Shown: in pieces, positions 10,701 to 20,984 of the stretch | How positions within the stretch are numbered: the stretch's first letter is position 1 | How the letters are laid out: each line of letters opens with the position of its first letter | NCBI RefSeq assembly: GCF_000801105.2 | Contig: NC_079515.1 | Location: 29,845,407 to 29,909,406, forward strand | DNA from: Raphanus sativus | Taxonomy: Eukaryota; Streptophyta; Magnoliopsida; Brassicales; Brassicaceae | Reading direction: 5' to 3' | DNA: 64,000 bases | Program-made: the position numbers and the translations under genes | The notes under the pieces: model-generated | Seen by the model: the letters and a program-made list of their open reading frames with translations, nothing else | Database searches by the model: none | What the model was told of the DNA's origin: nothing

Positions 10701-11335
10701 TGAAAAAGAGAATTATAAAACAAAAATTGTAGTTAAATAATATTTAAAATGAATGATAAAATCCTAATAATACACCAAACTGTTTAATAATAAATATATG
10801 ATTTAGCTAAAATCATAGATTACTTTTATTTTATCCTAATCAAAAATGTAAAAGAGTATTTAATATTATTTTTATTTTTATTGTAAATAAAAGGATATTT
10901 ATAAAATAGATCATTTTCCTTTTTAAAAACAATTCAAGCAAAATAAAATTTTAAAAACTTATTTAATAAATCATTAGATTAGTACATAAGGAAATGTATA
11001 ATGTTATCATTTACTTGATTGACGTTATTCGACTTTCAATTTTTCTTATTTTTCATTCAATTTCTTATTTTAGGTTGGGTTCAATTCAAACATTTAGGTA
11101 TAATGTTTTTTTATAATCCAAGTAGTAAGTTGATAACAATTCATCTATGTGTCATTATTATAAAATACAAATTTAACTTGAACTTATGTATGAAAATTAT
11201 TTTTAGTTATAAAATAAATCTTACACAACGTATGCAAATAAATCATAAAACTATAATAAAATGACTATTATTTTATATTTTTATTAAACTAAAACATCAA
11301 ACAAAACCGTTGCAACGCAACGGGCTCATATCTAG

Positions 11336-12613
11336 TCTTTTATATAATAAAGTGCAAGTCGCTTTACAAATCAAATTCTGCCACATGTCATATTTTATAA
11401 AATATAAATTAAAAATAATTAAAAAACATATCAAGCGATTTCTATTTTTTCTAAACCTCCAACTAACTAAATTCCTGGATTTTCTCAAAAAATCAATCCC
11501 ACGTTCACAAACTTCAAACTGTTATTTTTTTTCCTATATAAAGTTTTATCGACTAATTGATTCTCTTTTTTTTCCTTCTCTATCTTCTTCATTGTCAAAT
11601 CTTCTTTGTTTTTTTTTGTTTTCTTAGATATTCAACAGTCACATCAAAAACTTATGCAAATTTAAACTACTCTTTATTTAGATTTAGTGTTCTCTTATTC
11701 TATAACAAATAATCTCTGATTTTGTTCTGTATATCTAGGATTAAAGATGGCACTTGAATCAGAGCTTACGTCTTTTGTAACAGAATGAAAAATAAAAAAC
11801 TCATCAGTGACTAAGATATACTTTATCTAATTCTTTTTTCAGCAAATTACATTACATATATCTGTATTTAAATTGTGTGAAAAAGTGCATGTGCGTTTCC
11901 TGTTATCCTACTTATATAAAAAATTTATGACACATAATTTATGACACAAGTAACAATTTATGACACATAATTTATGCTTTTCAAAACATAATTAAAGCTA
12001 ATTAGTTATTGACTTCATAAAACTTAAGCAAATCAAAAAATTATAAAATTATAAATAAACTTTCTATAACTAAAATGAACTCTGCCATTTGTAGTTTCCT
12101 ATAAGTGTAGGTAAATTTCTATTTTTCGGATTTCTACTTTTTCATATTCCTAATTTTCAGGCACAAGGTTGCACAAATATATATTAAGAATTCAGACCCT
12201 GCACGAAAATACTATTAAATAATTATTTTACCACTTTTCTTTCCGTTGTTTCATTGTTATTGAGTTTTTCTTTGTTTATCATAGATTTATATGAGGCAAA
12301 AGAAAAACAGCTCATGTTGCCATAAAAAATGTGAAGATGACATATTGGTGTTTCTCTATTGGAACGAGATAGAAGTAATATTTTCAATATAAGAATTTTA
12401 GTTTATTACTGCAGTAAATTTTGATGGTTATATTATGCAAATACAAATTAACATTTTCGGTATCACTTGACACCCAAAAATAGTAGAGACGACATATGTG
12501 GTGTTAGTATATTTTTAATCCAAAATGTATTGTTAATATAGGTTCAAAATATATGTTAAACATACAAATATTTAAGATTTTTTTCCCGTACGTAGTACGG
12601 GACCGAACACTAG
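11336..12613 (+). mobile_element. Second non-autonomous Helitron, head-to-tail
   Basis: It starts TCTTTTATATAATAAAGTGC directly after the CTAG of the first Helitron and shares the AAAGYGCAAGTCGC and CAAATCAAA segments with it. It ends with the hairpin CCCGTACGTAGTACGGG (12584-12600) and CGAACACTAG at 12613, followed by T. Its length is 1,278 bp. There is no transposase ORF. Tandem Helitron insertions are known for this group; the boundaries here are read directly. Confidence 0.85.
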
Positions 12614-14424
12614 TTCTTAAATAAATCATAAGACACCCGTTAGCCACTGTCTCTTTTACAATTTTTGATTTTTAAAAAATACTTTAATCAACACATTAAA
12701 ATATTGATATTTTGTTTCTTTAATGTCCATTTGGAATTTTTTCTGATGGAAATGCTCTAAAATATAAGGACACATCCATTAAGTATTTAAGCATTGAAGA
12801 GAATTTTGCTAAAAGAAATCAATTAACTATTGTCTATTTGCCAAAGAATTATTTTTAATCGATTTACTATATATCCGTGCAATTTTTTTTTCATTGAAAA
12901 CCCAGAAAAAACAACATTAACATGCATATACAAATAGTTAATATACTCGCAAAAATTAATTTTAAATATAATATATTGATTTTATAAGAAAATTTTAGTT
13001 ATATTTGACATTATTATATTTTAATATTAACATTGTGAGTAAATCATAAACATATTATTGTAATCTTATTTCTTTTGTTTGGCTTAAGTATTTCAATATA
13101 ATTTTATTTAAATTTTAATAAAGTTAGTATTACATGTTATAAAATAAATATTATATATTTAATAATCATTTATTTAAATATCTCTCTCTTGTCATCTAAT
13201 TTTAAATAAATAAATATTTTTTTAGTAAAAACGTTTGAATTTTGTTTGTTTTAGTTAAATATGTTAAACTTGGAAATTAATCTTTTAATTAACCTGATGG
13301 AAAACTTAAATTATTTAACTATCAGAAAAATATTTGATTAATGTTGTTTTTGTTGTATTTGTTGATGTATACTTACAATTAATTTTGATAAAACATACAT
13401 ATTTAGAAATATGATATATAAGGCTTATATTTTTAGTTATATCTAACTTATTTTTTTTTATATATAATTTATTATTTATATATGAGTTATTAATATATTT
13501 TAAAATCTTACCAAAAATCAATACTTGTATAGATATTTACATTAAAACATCTTACCAAAATAAAAATTTCTATAAGGATAGTTATAGTCATTGCCATGTT
13601 TAAATTTTTTAAATTATAACATTTATATGAATTAATAGCCATTGTTATATTTAAAACACAGCATGTCAAAAATTATAAATTTTTATAACGAAAATTATAC
13701 ATATCACAATTAAGTTAATGTTATATTATATTTTTCTAAGTCATGTTATTTTTAAAAATTAAATGTGCTAAAAACACATGTCAGATCACTTTACAGATAA
13801 TATTTAAATAAAACGTTGGGAAAATTTTGATTAAATAACACTTTTAAATTATTCTACAAATGTCAGTCAAGTAAATTTACCATTTACAACACCAAATAGT
13901 ATATTAATAAAAGATACAATAATCTACTAAACTTCAAATACATAATATACCATATATTAGTAACATCTAACACTGTCATTATATTTTGTTGAGTAATCGT
14001 TTTTTATTCATATTTACATCATATCACTATAGATAAGCATGAGCACTTGACCACTCATTTAGGTAAGATTTAGTCGAGTTTTTACAGAGAATTTAAATCA
14101 TATTCAGATATTTGTACAAAAGTTTAGTTTTTTGTATCCGTTTTCTATAAAACTTCCTACTTATCATCGTTTGATTTTTTTCTAAGATTTCTATTAATTC
14201 ACAAATATCAAATCATACAAAAGAGTAGGTAGAACATCTATAATACAAAGTCAAATAGGAAGGAGTTCTTCTTCTTCGACATAAGTCACATAACAAATGA
14301 TTAACTAATTTAATAATAGAGTTTAATTATACACACAACTAAAAAGTAAACAACATGGGCCACGTTACATGGGAACTATATATTATACATCGAACCTTAC
14401 CAAACATCTCATCTCTCATGAGCC
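12614..14424. other. AT-rich intergenic region
   Basis: No gene, repeat with clear ends or RNA gene is seen. The last 200 bp or so are the presumed promoter and 5' leader of the LEA_2 gene. Confidence 0.5.
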
Positions 14425-15180
14425 ATGGCCGGAGATGAAGATCCTGAAACAACTCCGTCGTCACCGGAATATAAGCCCTTACCTTCATCCAGTCGTGATC
14501 TAAACGTTGCCGTTCAGGTATCACATCCTTCCTCGATCAGACGACGCCGTTTCATCATCTCTATATTTCTCATATCTTTTGCCTCGATCCTCATCTACAT
14601 CTTCTGGCCGTCCGATCCACGCATCAAAATCGAACGGGTCAAAGTTTCCCACGTGCACGTCCACCGTCGACCGGTGCCGTCTATAGACATGACGATGCTC
14701 GTTACGCTCAAAGTATCCAATGCTGACGTGTACTCTTTTGACTTCACGGCGCTTGACGTTGCGATTGGTTACAGAGGGAAGACGTTAGGTCACGTGAGTT
14801 CTGATGGCGGGCACGTGAGGGCTATGGGTTCGTCTTATCTTGAAGCGGAGACGCAGCTTGACGGCGTCACGGTGTTTGCTGACGTCATTAGCCTGATTCA
14901 CGATTTGGCCAAGGGCTACATCGAATTTGACACCGTTACGGAGACTAACGGGAAACTTGGCGTTTTGTTCTTCCGTTTCCCTTTAAAGGTACTTCAACTC
15001 ATGTTTTACGCAATTATTCGGTTTATTAATGACAAGTAGGACTTTATATTATACCCACCATTTAATTGATTATTTTCATTAATGGATTCTTCGATTGATA
15101 AACAGGCGAAAGTGGCATGTGGGATTCTAGTAAATACAGTTAATCAGACAATTTCCCGTCAGAGCTGTAGACCTGTCTGA
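14425..15180 (+). CDS. LEA_2/NHL-like membrane protein
   Basis: Two exons, 14425-14988 and 15106-15180, give 212 residues; the intron is in phase 0 with GT-AG ends. The protein has a Ser/Pro-rich cytosolic head (residues 1-36), an RRRR stop-transfer patch, one transmembrane helix (about 43-61, FIISIFLISFASILIYIF) and a LEA_2 beta-sandwich domain with DMTMLVTLKVSNADVYSFDF and LDVAIGYRGKTLGHV. Such 'LEA hydroxyproline-rich glycoprotein'/NHL proteins are mostly plasma-membrane or ER proteins of uncertain function. The best recalled match is At1g52330. The final exon gives a short ending (..TISRQSCRPV), which suits the family because the domain runs nearly to the C-terminus. Reading exon 1 through the donor would give a shorter unrelated tail; I prefer the spliced form. 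Confidence 0.87.
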
Positions 15181-15505
15181 TTCAAGAGACATCATCTGCT
15201 ATATTGTAAGATTTTTTATTTCTTTCACCTTAATAATTTAATTTACAATGCAACAAAAGAGTAATCAACCAGAATTCTAAAGTATTATAATCTTAGACGC
15301 TCAGCGTATTTTTGAGAAAAACTATTTAAGTGACATGACACTTTAACACAATAAGCAACATTCACTAGCAAAGAAAAAAATGATCACCTGAAATAATGAA
15401 ATTAGAGATAAAACAAAATTAAAAGGTTTTCTTAGTGTGCATAAAATAGACATTTAGTAGTGAAAGTGAAGAAAAATACGAAAGACAAACTAACAAAAAG
15501 ATAAT

Positions 15506-15665
15506 ACTTTTATTTTAATTTGCGAGTATAATTTTATTTACTCCATAAAATAGGCACGTCGATTTTTTGTTTTTAAAAAATCTGTTTTTAACTTTTATTT
15601 TAATTTGTGAATAGAATTTGATTTACTCCATAAAATAGGCACATCGATTTTTATTTTGAAAAAAA
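15506..15665. repeat. Two-copy 85-bp tandem repeat
   Basis: ACTTTTATTTTAATTTG at 15506 recurs at 15591. Both copies continue with TTTACTCCATAAAATAGGCA and CATCGATTTTT-like sequence. It is non-coding and lies between the LEA_2 gene and the dehydrogenase relic. Confidence 0.75.
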
Positions 15666-15699
15666 AGTTTTATGAGAATTAGTGTCCAAGCCCAGCTAC

Positions 15700-16080
15700 A
15701 AGCCTGCAGATCCTAGTCAAGCCTAGAAAAGACTGCTTGGAAGTTGGAACCAACATATGAATGTGGACAGTGGACCAATGGCTCAAAGTCTCCAACGACG
15801 CTATTGACCATTTCTTCACCAGGGTCGTTAGCCCCGAGCCGCGTGTTTCGTGCCTACGAAAGCTCCTTTCATGTTCACAACAAAGAACATTTGAGAACTG
15901 TTCTGAATTCTGATGGATATTGCAACTCTATGGTCCGCTTAGTCCCCGCATAGTTGACAAGTATGCCAAGCTTCACGAATCGACTACAAAGTCAACCGCA
16001 TTGCTAATGTCTTATTCTGCTCTAACATCACCATGCATGAAACAAACCGACTCCACCGTTACTAAGCCTCGAGAAATGTT
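15700..16080 (-). pseudogene. ABA2: ABA2-like short-chain dehydrogenase relic
   Basis: On the minus strand, scattered frames match the second-exon region of xanthoxin dehydrogenase ABA2 or a close SDR. Read in order they are HGDVR.E followed by a stop and DISNAVDF (near 16030-15980), NMKGAFVGTKHAAR (near 15870-15830), and IVNSVVGDF with PHSYVGS (near 15805-15745). At least two stops and several frameshifts separate them, and no cofactor-binding first exon (TGGATGIG-type) is visible upstream. The remnant is therefore dead. In Arabidopsis ABA2 (At1g52340) lies between the LEA_2 and GET2-like genes, which is this position, so I read it as the decayed syntenic copy. The ABA2 product converts xanthoxin to abscisic aldehyde in the cytosol. 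Confidence 0.65.
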
Positions 16081-16217
16081 GAATTTTGTGTCAATCAGTC
16101 TACATTTTATAGGATCATTTTTTAGAAAAAAAAGATTTGTTTAGTTTGGACCGACTTATAGTAAAATTTAATTCCGATACTACATCAACGTCCATGTGCT
16201 TCCTAAACTAAATGATA

Positions 16218-16448
16218 CTCCCTTCGTTTAATATTAAGTGTCGTTGTAGAGATTTTTTCCGTTATAAAATAAGTGTCGTTTTAGTAATTCAATGCAAAAT
16301 TTGTTAATTTTATTTTGCATTTTATTTTTCTATTAGTCGAGATGTATGGATAATAATATTTTTGTATGAAAAATATGCAAAATTTAATGATTTTTTAATC
16401 CGTGTGCACAACTTTAAAATGACATTTATTTAGAAACACATAAAGTAG
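16218..16448. mobile_element. MITE with CTCCCTTCGTTT-type ends
   Basis: The left end reads CTCCCTTCGTTTAATATTAA, then GTGTCGTT. The right end, reverse-complemented, reads CTACTTTATGTGTTTCTAAA, then TAAATGTCATT. TA dinucleotides flank both ends (16216-16217 and 16449-16450). It is the same class as the element at 276-538. It is AT-rich and non-coding. Confidence 0.65.
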
Positions 16449-16559
16449 TATGTAAATCCAATATAATTGTTCTTTTTCCATAACTCGCTCGATAACTCGA
16501 TGCTTACCTAGAGTTCATTAATCAGTCACGTAACATCAATTTTTCATCTTTCTTTTGGA

Positions 16560-17068
16560 ATCTATTTATATAAAGTAAGGTTGGATCTCTCCTGCTGACA
16601 CATCAGCATCCATGTCACTAATTCGAGTATCCAGACGTCGACACGTGTCCCATTCATGAAACTCAGCGTTTCATTTTCTGTTGAAGCACTGCTCTTCTCC
16701 GCCGTTACGATGAAGCTCCAACTCTAGGGTTTCGATTCATCTTCTTCCTCAGAGCCTGATTTTCACCTGTTACACAATCATCTTCTTAAAGTGCTCATTG
16801 ATTCCATTATACACTATCTCAATTTACTGCATCTTCTTCCTTAGAACGCTGTTCTCTTGAAATCATCCTGACGTATTCAAACATATCCTTCCTCCGACAA
16901 TGGTACGTCAAAACCCGCTTCTCGATTCTGATCCTGATTCTGCAACCACCAAAGAGAATTTCGAAGCCTGCTTCGGCTTCTGTAGAGGCAGTGCCGGTTA
17001 AATCTCCAACGGAAAGCTTCTCCGCATCTGATAATAGAGAATTTAGGCTAGGATGATGCAATCGAAAG
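16560..17068 (+). other. Promoter/leader-like sequence 5' of the GWD relic
   Basis: A TATTTATATAAA TATA-like box near 16561, CT-rich leader-like sequence with an AGGGTTTCG motif, and a possible first exon ending at 17068 (AAAG before GTACTAATAC) precede the dikinase-like exons. The frame through about 16945-17068 (QPPKRISKPASASVEAVPVK and so on) is not a part of the dikinase that I recognise. It may be a first exon picked up from another gene or plain leader. No intact ORF starts here. Confidence 0.35.
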
Positions 17069-17130
17069 GTACTAATACTCCTTTCACCTGTTACTATATT
17101 AGTATTCATGTTAACACATCTTTGTTACAG

Positions 17131-18340
17131 CAAGAGATCAAGCATACCATAGAAAACAAGCTTCACTGGAATGCGGGTCCAGAAGATCTAATTGCAACAG
17201 AAGAAATGGAATCACTGAAAATCCAGGAAAATACAGTGGAGACTTTGTGTAGCAGTTCAAAATATTCCATAATGAGCTTAAGGATTTCTTGAATGCTGGA
17301 AGGTAGCATCGGAACTTTCTGAAGCCAACTCTATTTTTTTTTATCAATAGAAGGTAATAGCGCCATTGTGTCTTTTGTTGCAGCCTCACTGAACAACTTG
17401 ATTCTATGAAAATATCTATGGATGAGAGAGGTCTTTCTTCTCTCAGTCTGTTTTTTGAATGTAAAGAGGTAAGCTCTCTCACTGTATGGGTCCATAGATC
17501 ACATCATTGTAAAGTTTGTTATATTGCAGTCTCTTTCGTGAGTCTTGACTGCATAAATTTTATATTTACCAGCGCCTTGACGCAACAGGAGAATCAACCA
17601 ATGTTTTGGAGTTGATTAAAACTATGCATTCTCTGGCTTCTCTAAGAGAAACAATTGTTAAGGAACTCAATAGTGGCTTAAGAAATGATGCTCCTGATAC
17701 TGCCATTGCAATGCGCCAGAAGGTGAGCTTTAAAAAAAAAACTCAATTCCAGCATTATCAATGTAGATGTTTGTTTAATTTATATAGTTTGCTACCTTTG
17801 AATAGTGGCGCCTTTGTGAGATTGGCCTCGAGGACTGCTTTTTTTGTTCTACTAAGCAGGTCTGCCTAAGATTTTTTATTTATTTTTGAGCTTTATTTCT
17901 CCGCTTCACTTCTCTTGACAATGGTTTTGAGTAGATTCCTCAACGCTCTTGAAACTATGGGAGGAGCTTTTCAACTGGCGAAAGATGTGAAATCATAAAA
18001 TGTTTCCTCCTGGAATTATCCTCTAGATGCTTTGGTCTTGGGTGTTCATCAAGTAGGTCTATCGGGTTGGAAGCAGGAAGAATGTTTAGCCATTGGAAAT
18101 GAACTACTACCGTGGCGAGAGAGAGACCTACTTGAAACAGAAGGTTACTTCCTTCTCTCACTTATGTCAACTCTTTTCTATGTAAATCTTCCTGATCATT
18201 ATTATTTTTTTCATGCAGGGGAAGAGAATGGTAAAACATACACTTGGTTCTGAGGGATGGGACGTTATTGTACCTGGATCCACTTCTGGGCCATTAGTTC
18301 TGAAGGAGCAAGCAAGTCAGATTCTGCGGGAAGAAAGGTC
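17131..18340 (+). pseudogene. Broken glucan, water dikinase (GWD/SEX1-type) copy
   Basis: Exon-like blocks with GT-AG borders are 17131-17302, 17384-17468, 17573-17722, 17806-17859, 17935-18142 and 18219-18337. They encode GWD-family sequence in order: [93 protein letters not shown] and [18 protein letters not shown] phosphorylates starch glucans in plastids. Defects are a frameshift in the first block, an extra T in the T-run at about 17838-17844, an in-frame TAA near 17996, and an internal deletion in the last block joining EENGKT to [10 protein letters not shown]. The N-terminal starch-binding part and the C-terminal catalytic domain are absent. Retained introns point to DNA-level duplication rather than retroposition. 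Confidence 0.8.
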
Positions 18341-18600
18341 TATAGGTCATAGATGATCTGATCGATATGGAAGTCATGAAAAGAAGAGAAAAGAATCTGA
18401 CGAAGGAAACAAGAAGAAGCCATGAAAAGGTGGGAGATTTGCTTCTTTATAGGCAAAGTGAGCAACTTTGACTAAAAGCCAACCAAACACATCGCTGTTC
18501 AGATGTGTATTCATGAACCAAACCGGTTGGTGAGATAGATAAACGTGTTATTGTATTGTGCGTAATACTTTTGCTAATTTTTAATATGTAGTATATAGTC

Positions 18601-18712
18601 AGATATGTGTGTGTAATATATTAAAATAAAATAACATATAATAAAACAATGAGGAGATATGTGTGTGTAATATACTAAATGTATATAGTCAGATATGTGT
18701 GTGTAATATATC
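18601..18712. repeat. Three copies of a GT-rich 20-mer
   Basis: AGATATGTGTGTGTAATATA occurs at 18601, 18655 and 18691, twice preceded by TATAGTC. It lies in AT-rich sequence just after the dikinase relic. Confidence 0.75.
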
Positions 18713-18899
18713 AATCCCCACCTTTATAGAGTAACCAAATGTAGAAATGTTGCTCTATAAACTCTTAACTAAAAGCGTCTTACTTGCTACGTGGTTAGAG
18801 AAGTAATGAGGTGTTAAAGACAGTTCAAAGGAAAAATAGTTCATGATGCTTCTGAAACAATAGGTCTACGTAAGAACTCACCTTAACTAAAATAATATC

Positions 18900-19962
18900 T
18901 TTCAATTGCTCTTGAGGCCATGGACTTAATATGGATTGCAGATCCACTATTTTTCTTTGGCAATGATCGACAATTTATAGGATTACCCATAGCTTTGCAA
19001 TGCATAGCCATTACGTTTGCCATATATAAAATAATTGTCTAATTATAAAGATTTAACTATTCACTTTTTCATTAATTTTTAAAATAATAAAATTTATAAT
19101 AATAATAAAAATACCAAGAAATTCAAATATAGTTCGAGTCTAAAGACCACACGAGCAATAAGAACTATACTCTGCTTACTATATATAATCCAATAAACAT
19201 TTTAAAATTGTATAACCATCACAACTATATATAAATAATAGTTTTAAATGATTACATAAATTTATGATCTAAGAATAATAACAACAATAGTTTTAGATAT
19301 ATTTTCTAGAATTTAAAATCACAACAGAAAGAGAAATAATAATTAAAATAGTACAGTATCTCATAATATTTAACCATAAATAAAAACAAAAACATATCAA
19401 AATAATAAAAATACTAAAGAACATCTTGAATACAAAATACCTTCTTACGGACTTGGAATATTTGACAATATAGTCTTTTTACCATCGATTGTATTATTTT
19501 ACTTACGCCAAAACATTCTAAATATCAAGTTTACGTTGACGTTTGAGTTTTATGAGAAAATGATATATTATATGTTTTTCATGTAGAATAATTTCTAACC
19601 GCTAACAGTTAACAGTTAATGAAAACTAAATAAATAATCAAAACATAAAATTTTAAAAATATAAAACAAAATAAAACATAAACAAATAACCATCTACAAT
19701 ATAGGTAAATACATAATAGAATCAAAGATAGACAAAAACTGGTGTTACATTTCCTGCTCCTGTGCACAATAAGTTCCAAAGAACTATTTTTTTTTTGTCA
19801 ACTCTCCAAAGAACTGCTGATCTTTTACTTGCGTGTCCTGCAACAACACAAACATTCTTGGAGTGCTCTGGTATATTAGATCATATGTTTATTTCCGTTT
19901 CGAAAATCCTCACATACAATCAACATTTCTTACATCCCGCCCGTAGGGCGGGCCGGTCCTAG
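18900..19962 (+). mobile_element. Helitron 3' end; 5' end not found
   Basis: The hairpin CCCGCCCGTAGGGCGGG (19935-19951) is followed by CCGGTCCTAG ending at 19962 and then T, a textbook Helitron terminus. The preceding kilobase is AT-rich and non-coding, as in the other Helitrons here. I could not place the TC start, so the left coordinate is only a lower guess. Confidence 0.6.
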
Positions 19963-20102
19963 TAGTAATAATAATAAGCTAATTAGCAGAAGCCATAGTA
20001 ACCACTTATTTCGTATTCCTGTTGTCGGCTTGTAAATCTTTGGGATCAAACAGCATCCTCTTCTGTAATGATTCGATGATTATGGTTTATAAATTATATA
20101 AT

Positions 20103-20614
20103 ATCACAACATGCATGATTTATACTTTGATTAAATTAACCAATACCCACGAATATAAAACTATATTTATTGATTATAAAATCATCTCCAATGTATTTTG
20201 CTATTTTCATCTCTAAAATAGAGGAACTGTATAATAGAAGTGGGATATGATCCAATGTATTTCTCTAAAATAGCAATCTCTATTTTATAGAGTAAATAAT
20301 AGAAGAATGCTATTTCTTACTCTATAAATAGAGAAAAAATAGAAATCTTAATTATAGAGGAAGAAATAGAAGTGGGTTGGAACAATTTCACTTCTAAATG
20401 ATATTATAGAGGTGAAAATAGCAATGAGTTGGATATGCTCTAAGTTAAAAATCACAGAATGCACGATTTATTCCTTGATTGAATTAACAAATAGCCATGA
20501 ATATAAACTATGGTTATTGATTATAAATAAAAATCACAACATGCACGATTTATACTTTTATTAAATTAACTAATACCCATGAATATATAACTATAGTTAT
20601 AGATTACATATGGA
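20103..20614. repeat. Three-copy repeat of about 82 bp split by a MITE
   Basis: Copies begin at 20103, 20451 and 20533 with ATCACAACATGCACGATTTA or a close variant, and each continues through AATATAAACTAT to TTGATTATAAA. Copies 2 and 3 are 82 bp apart. Copy 1 is separated from copy 2 by about 265 extra bases, which match the MITE at 20178-20443. Confidence 0.75.
20178..20443. mobile_element. MITE inserted in the 82-bp repeat (Tourist-like?)
   Basis: The left end AATCATCTCCAATGTATTTT and the right end, reverse-complemented (GAGCATATCCAACTCATTGC), are imperfect inverted repeats. Each is followed inward by TCTCTAAAATAGAG-type sequence that also repeats inside the element. TAA flanks both sides. 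The interrupted tandem repeat gives the pre-insertion state. A TAA target would fit a PIF/Harbinger parent; that is inference. Confidence 0.5.
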
Positions 20615-20618
20615 TATG

Positions 20619-20984
20619 TCATTTTTGGAGGGAAGAAGAAGAAGACGAAGAGGACGAAGAAGAAGAAGAAGGAAGCCATTGATATTCATGATGATGATAC
20701 CTACACTTGAACGATCTTGGATGCTTCGACGGTGAACACACACACACCTTCTTTTCACCGCCATCGTCGCGGACACTCGCGGTGGCTACCACCTCCGTCG
20801 TCACCGTCACTTCTGCCGCCGGTAACTTTGGCGGTGGAATAACAGGTTGGAGAATCTTTTTGTAGCACATTTTTGTTCGTTTCAAACTTTTAGTTAAAAC
20901 TAAAGATTCTTCTTGTTCTTGTTGAAGATTTTGTATTTGTGGTTTACCAAAATAAATGAGAAGTCGGCTATAAATACTAGTCAT
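20619..20984 (-). CDS. Small serine-rich protein with CSPxxHPxSFxC motif
   Basis: A single exon of 121 codons. The centre contains VCVCSPSKHPRSFKCRYHHH, the hallmark of a plant family annotated only as 'serine-rich protein-like'. Upstream lies a Pro/Val-rich segment, and the C-terminus is a run of 13 serines. There is no signal peptide or transmembrane helix. The function is unknown. The frame stays open through all conserved parts, and codon use looks like a real gene. A TATA-type promoter on the minus strand is not obvious. The long serine run near the stop could vary between individuals because it is encoded by GAA/GAG-type repeats on the plus strand. Confidence 0.65.
   Translation of the reverse strand: MTSIYSRLLIYFGKPQIQNLQQEQEESLVLTKSLKRTKMCYKKILQPVIPPPKLPAAEVTVTTEVVATASVRDDGGEKKVCVCSPSKHPRSFKCRYHHHEYQWLPSSSSSSSSSSSSSLQK

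Larger units (their letters stand above)
5617..11335 (+). mobile_element. Non-autonomous Helitron, interrupted by a Copia element
   Basis: The 5' end TCCCTATATACTAAAGCGCA has the TC start and the AAAGYGCAAGTCGC segment also found at the start of the neighbouring Helitron (11336). The 3' end has the Helitron hairpin CCGTTGCAACGCAACGG (7-bp stem, 3-nt loop) at 11307-11323, followed by GCTCATATCTAG ending at 11335, with a T next as expected for insertion between A and T. No Rep/helicase ORF is present, so it is non-autonomous. The Copia insertion at 5908-8139 accounts for 2.2 kb, leaving an original element of about 3.5 kb. The inner body is extremely AT-rich and contains degenerate repeats. Confidence 0.8.

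Noticed and set aside
11019..11627. Short frames at the junction of the two Helitrons
   Set aside because: They cross Helitron ends and consist of AT-rich low-complexity peptide.
15744..16144. Two plus-strand frames between LEA_2 and the dikinase relic
   Set aside because: No family similarity; the recognisable signal is on the minus strand (ABA2-like motifs).
16819..17109. Minus-strand 96-codon frame over the leader of the dikinase relic
   Set aside because: No motif, no start context, and it lies opposite exon-like blocks.
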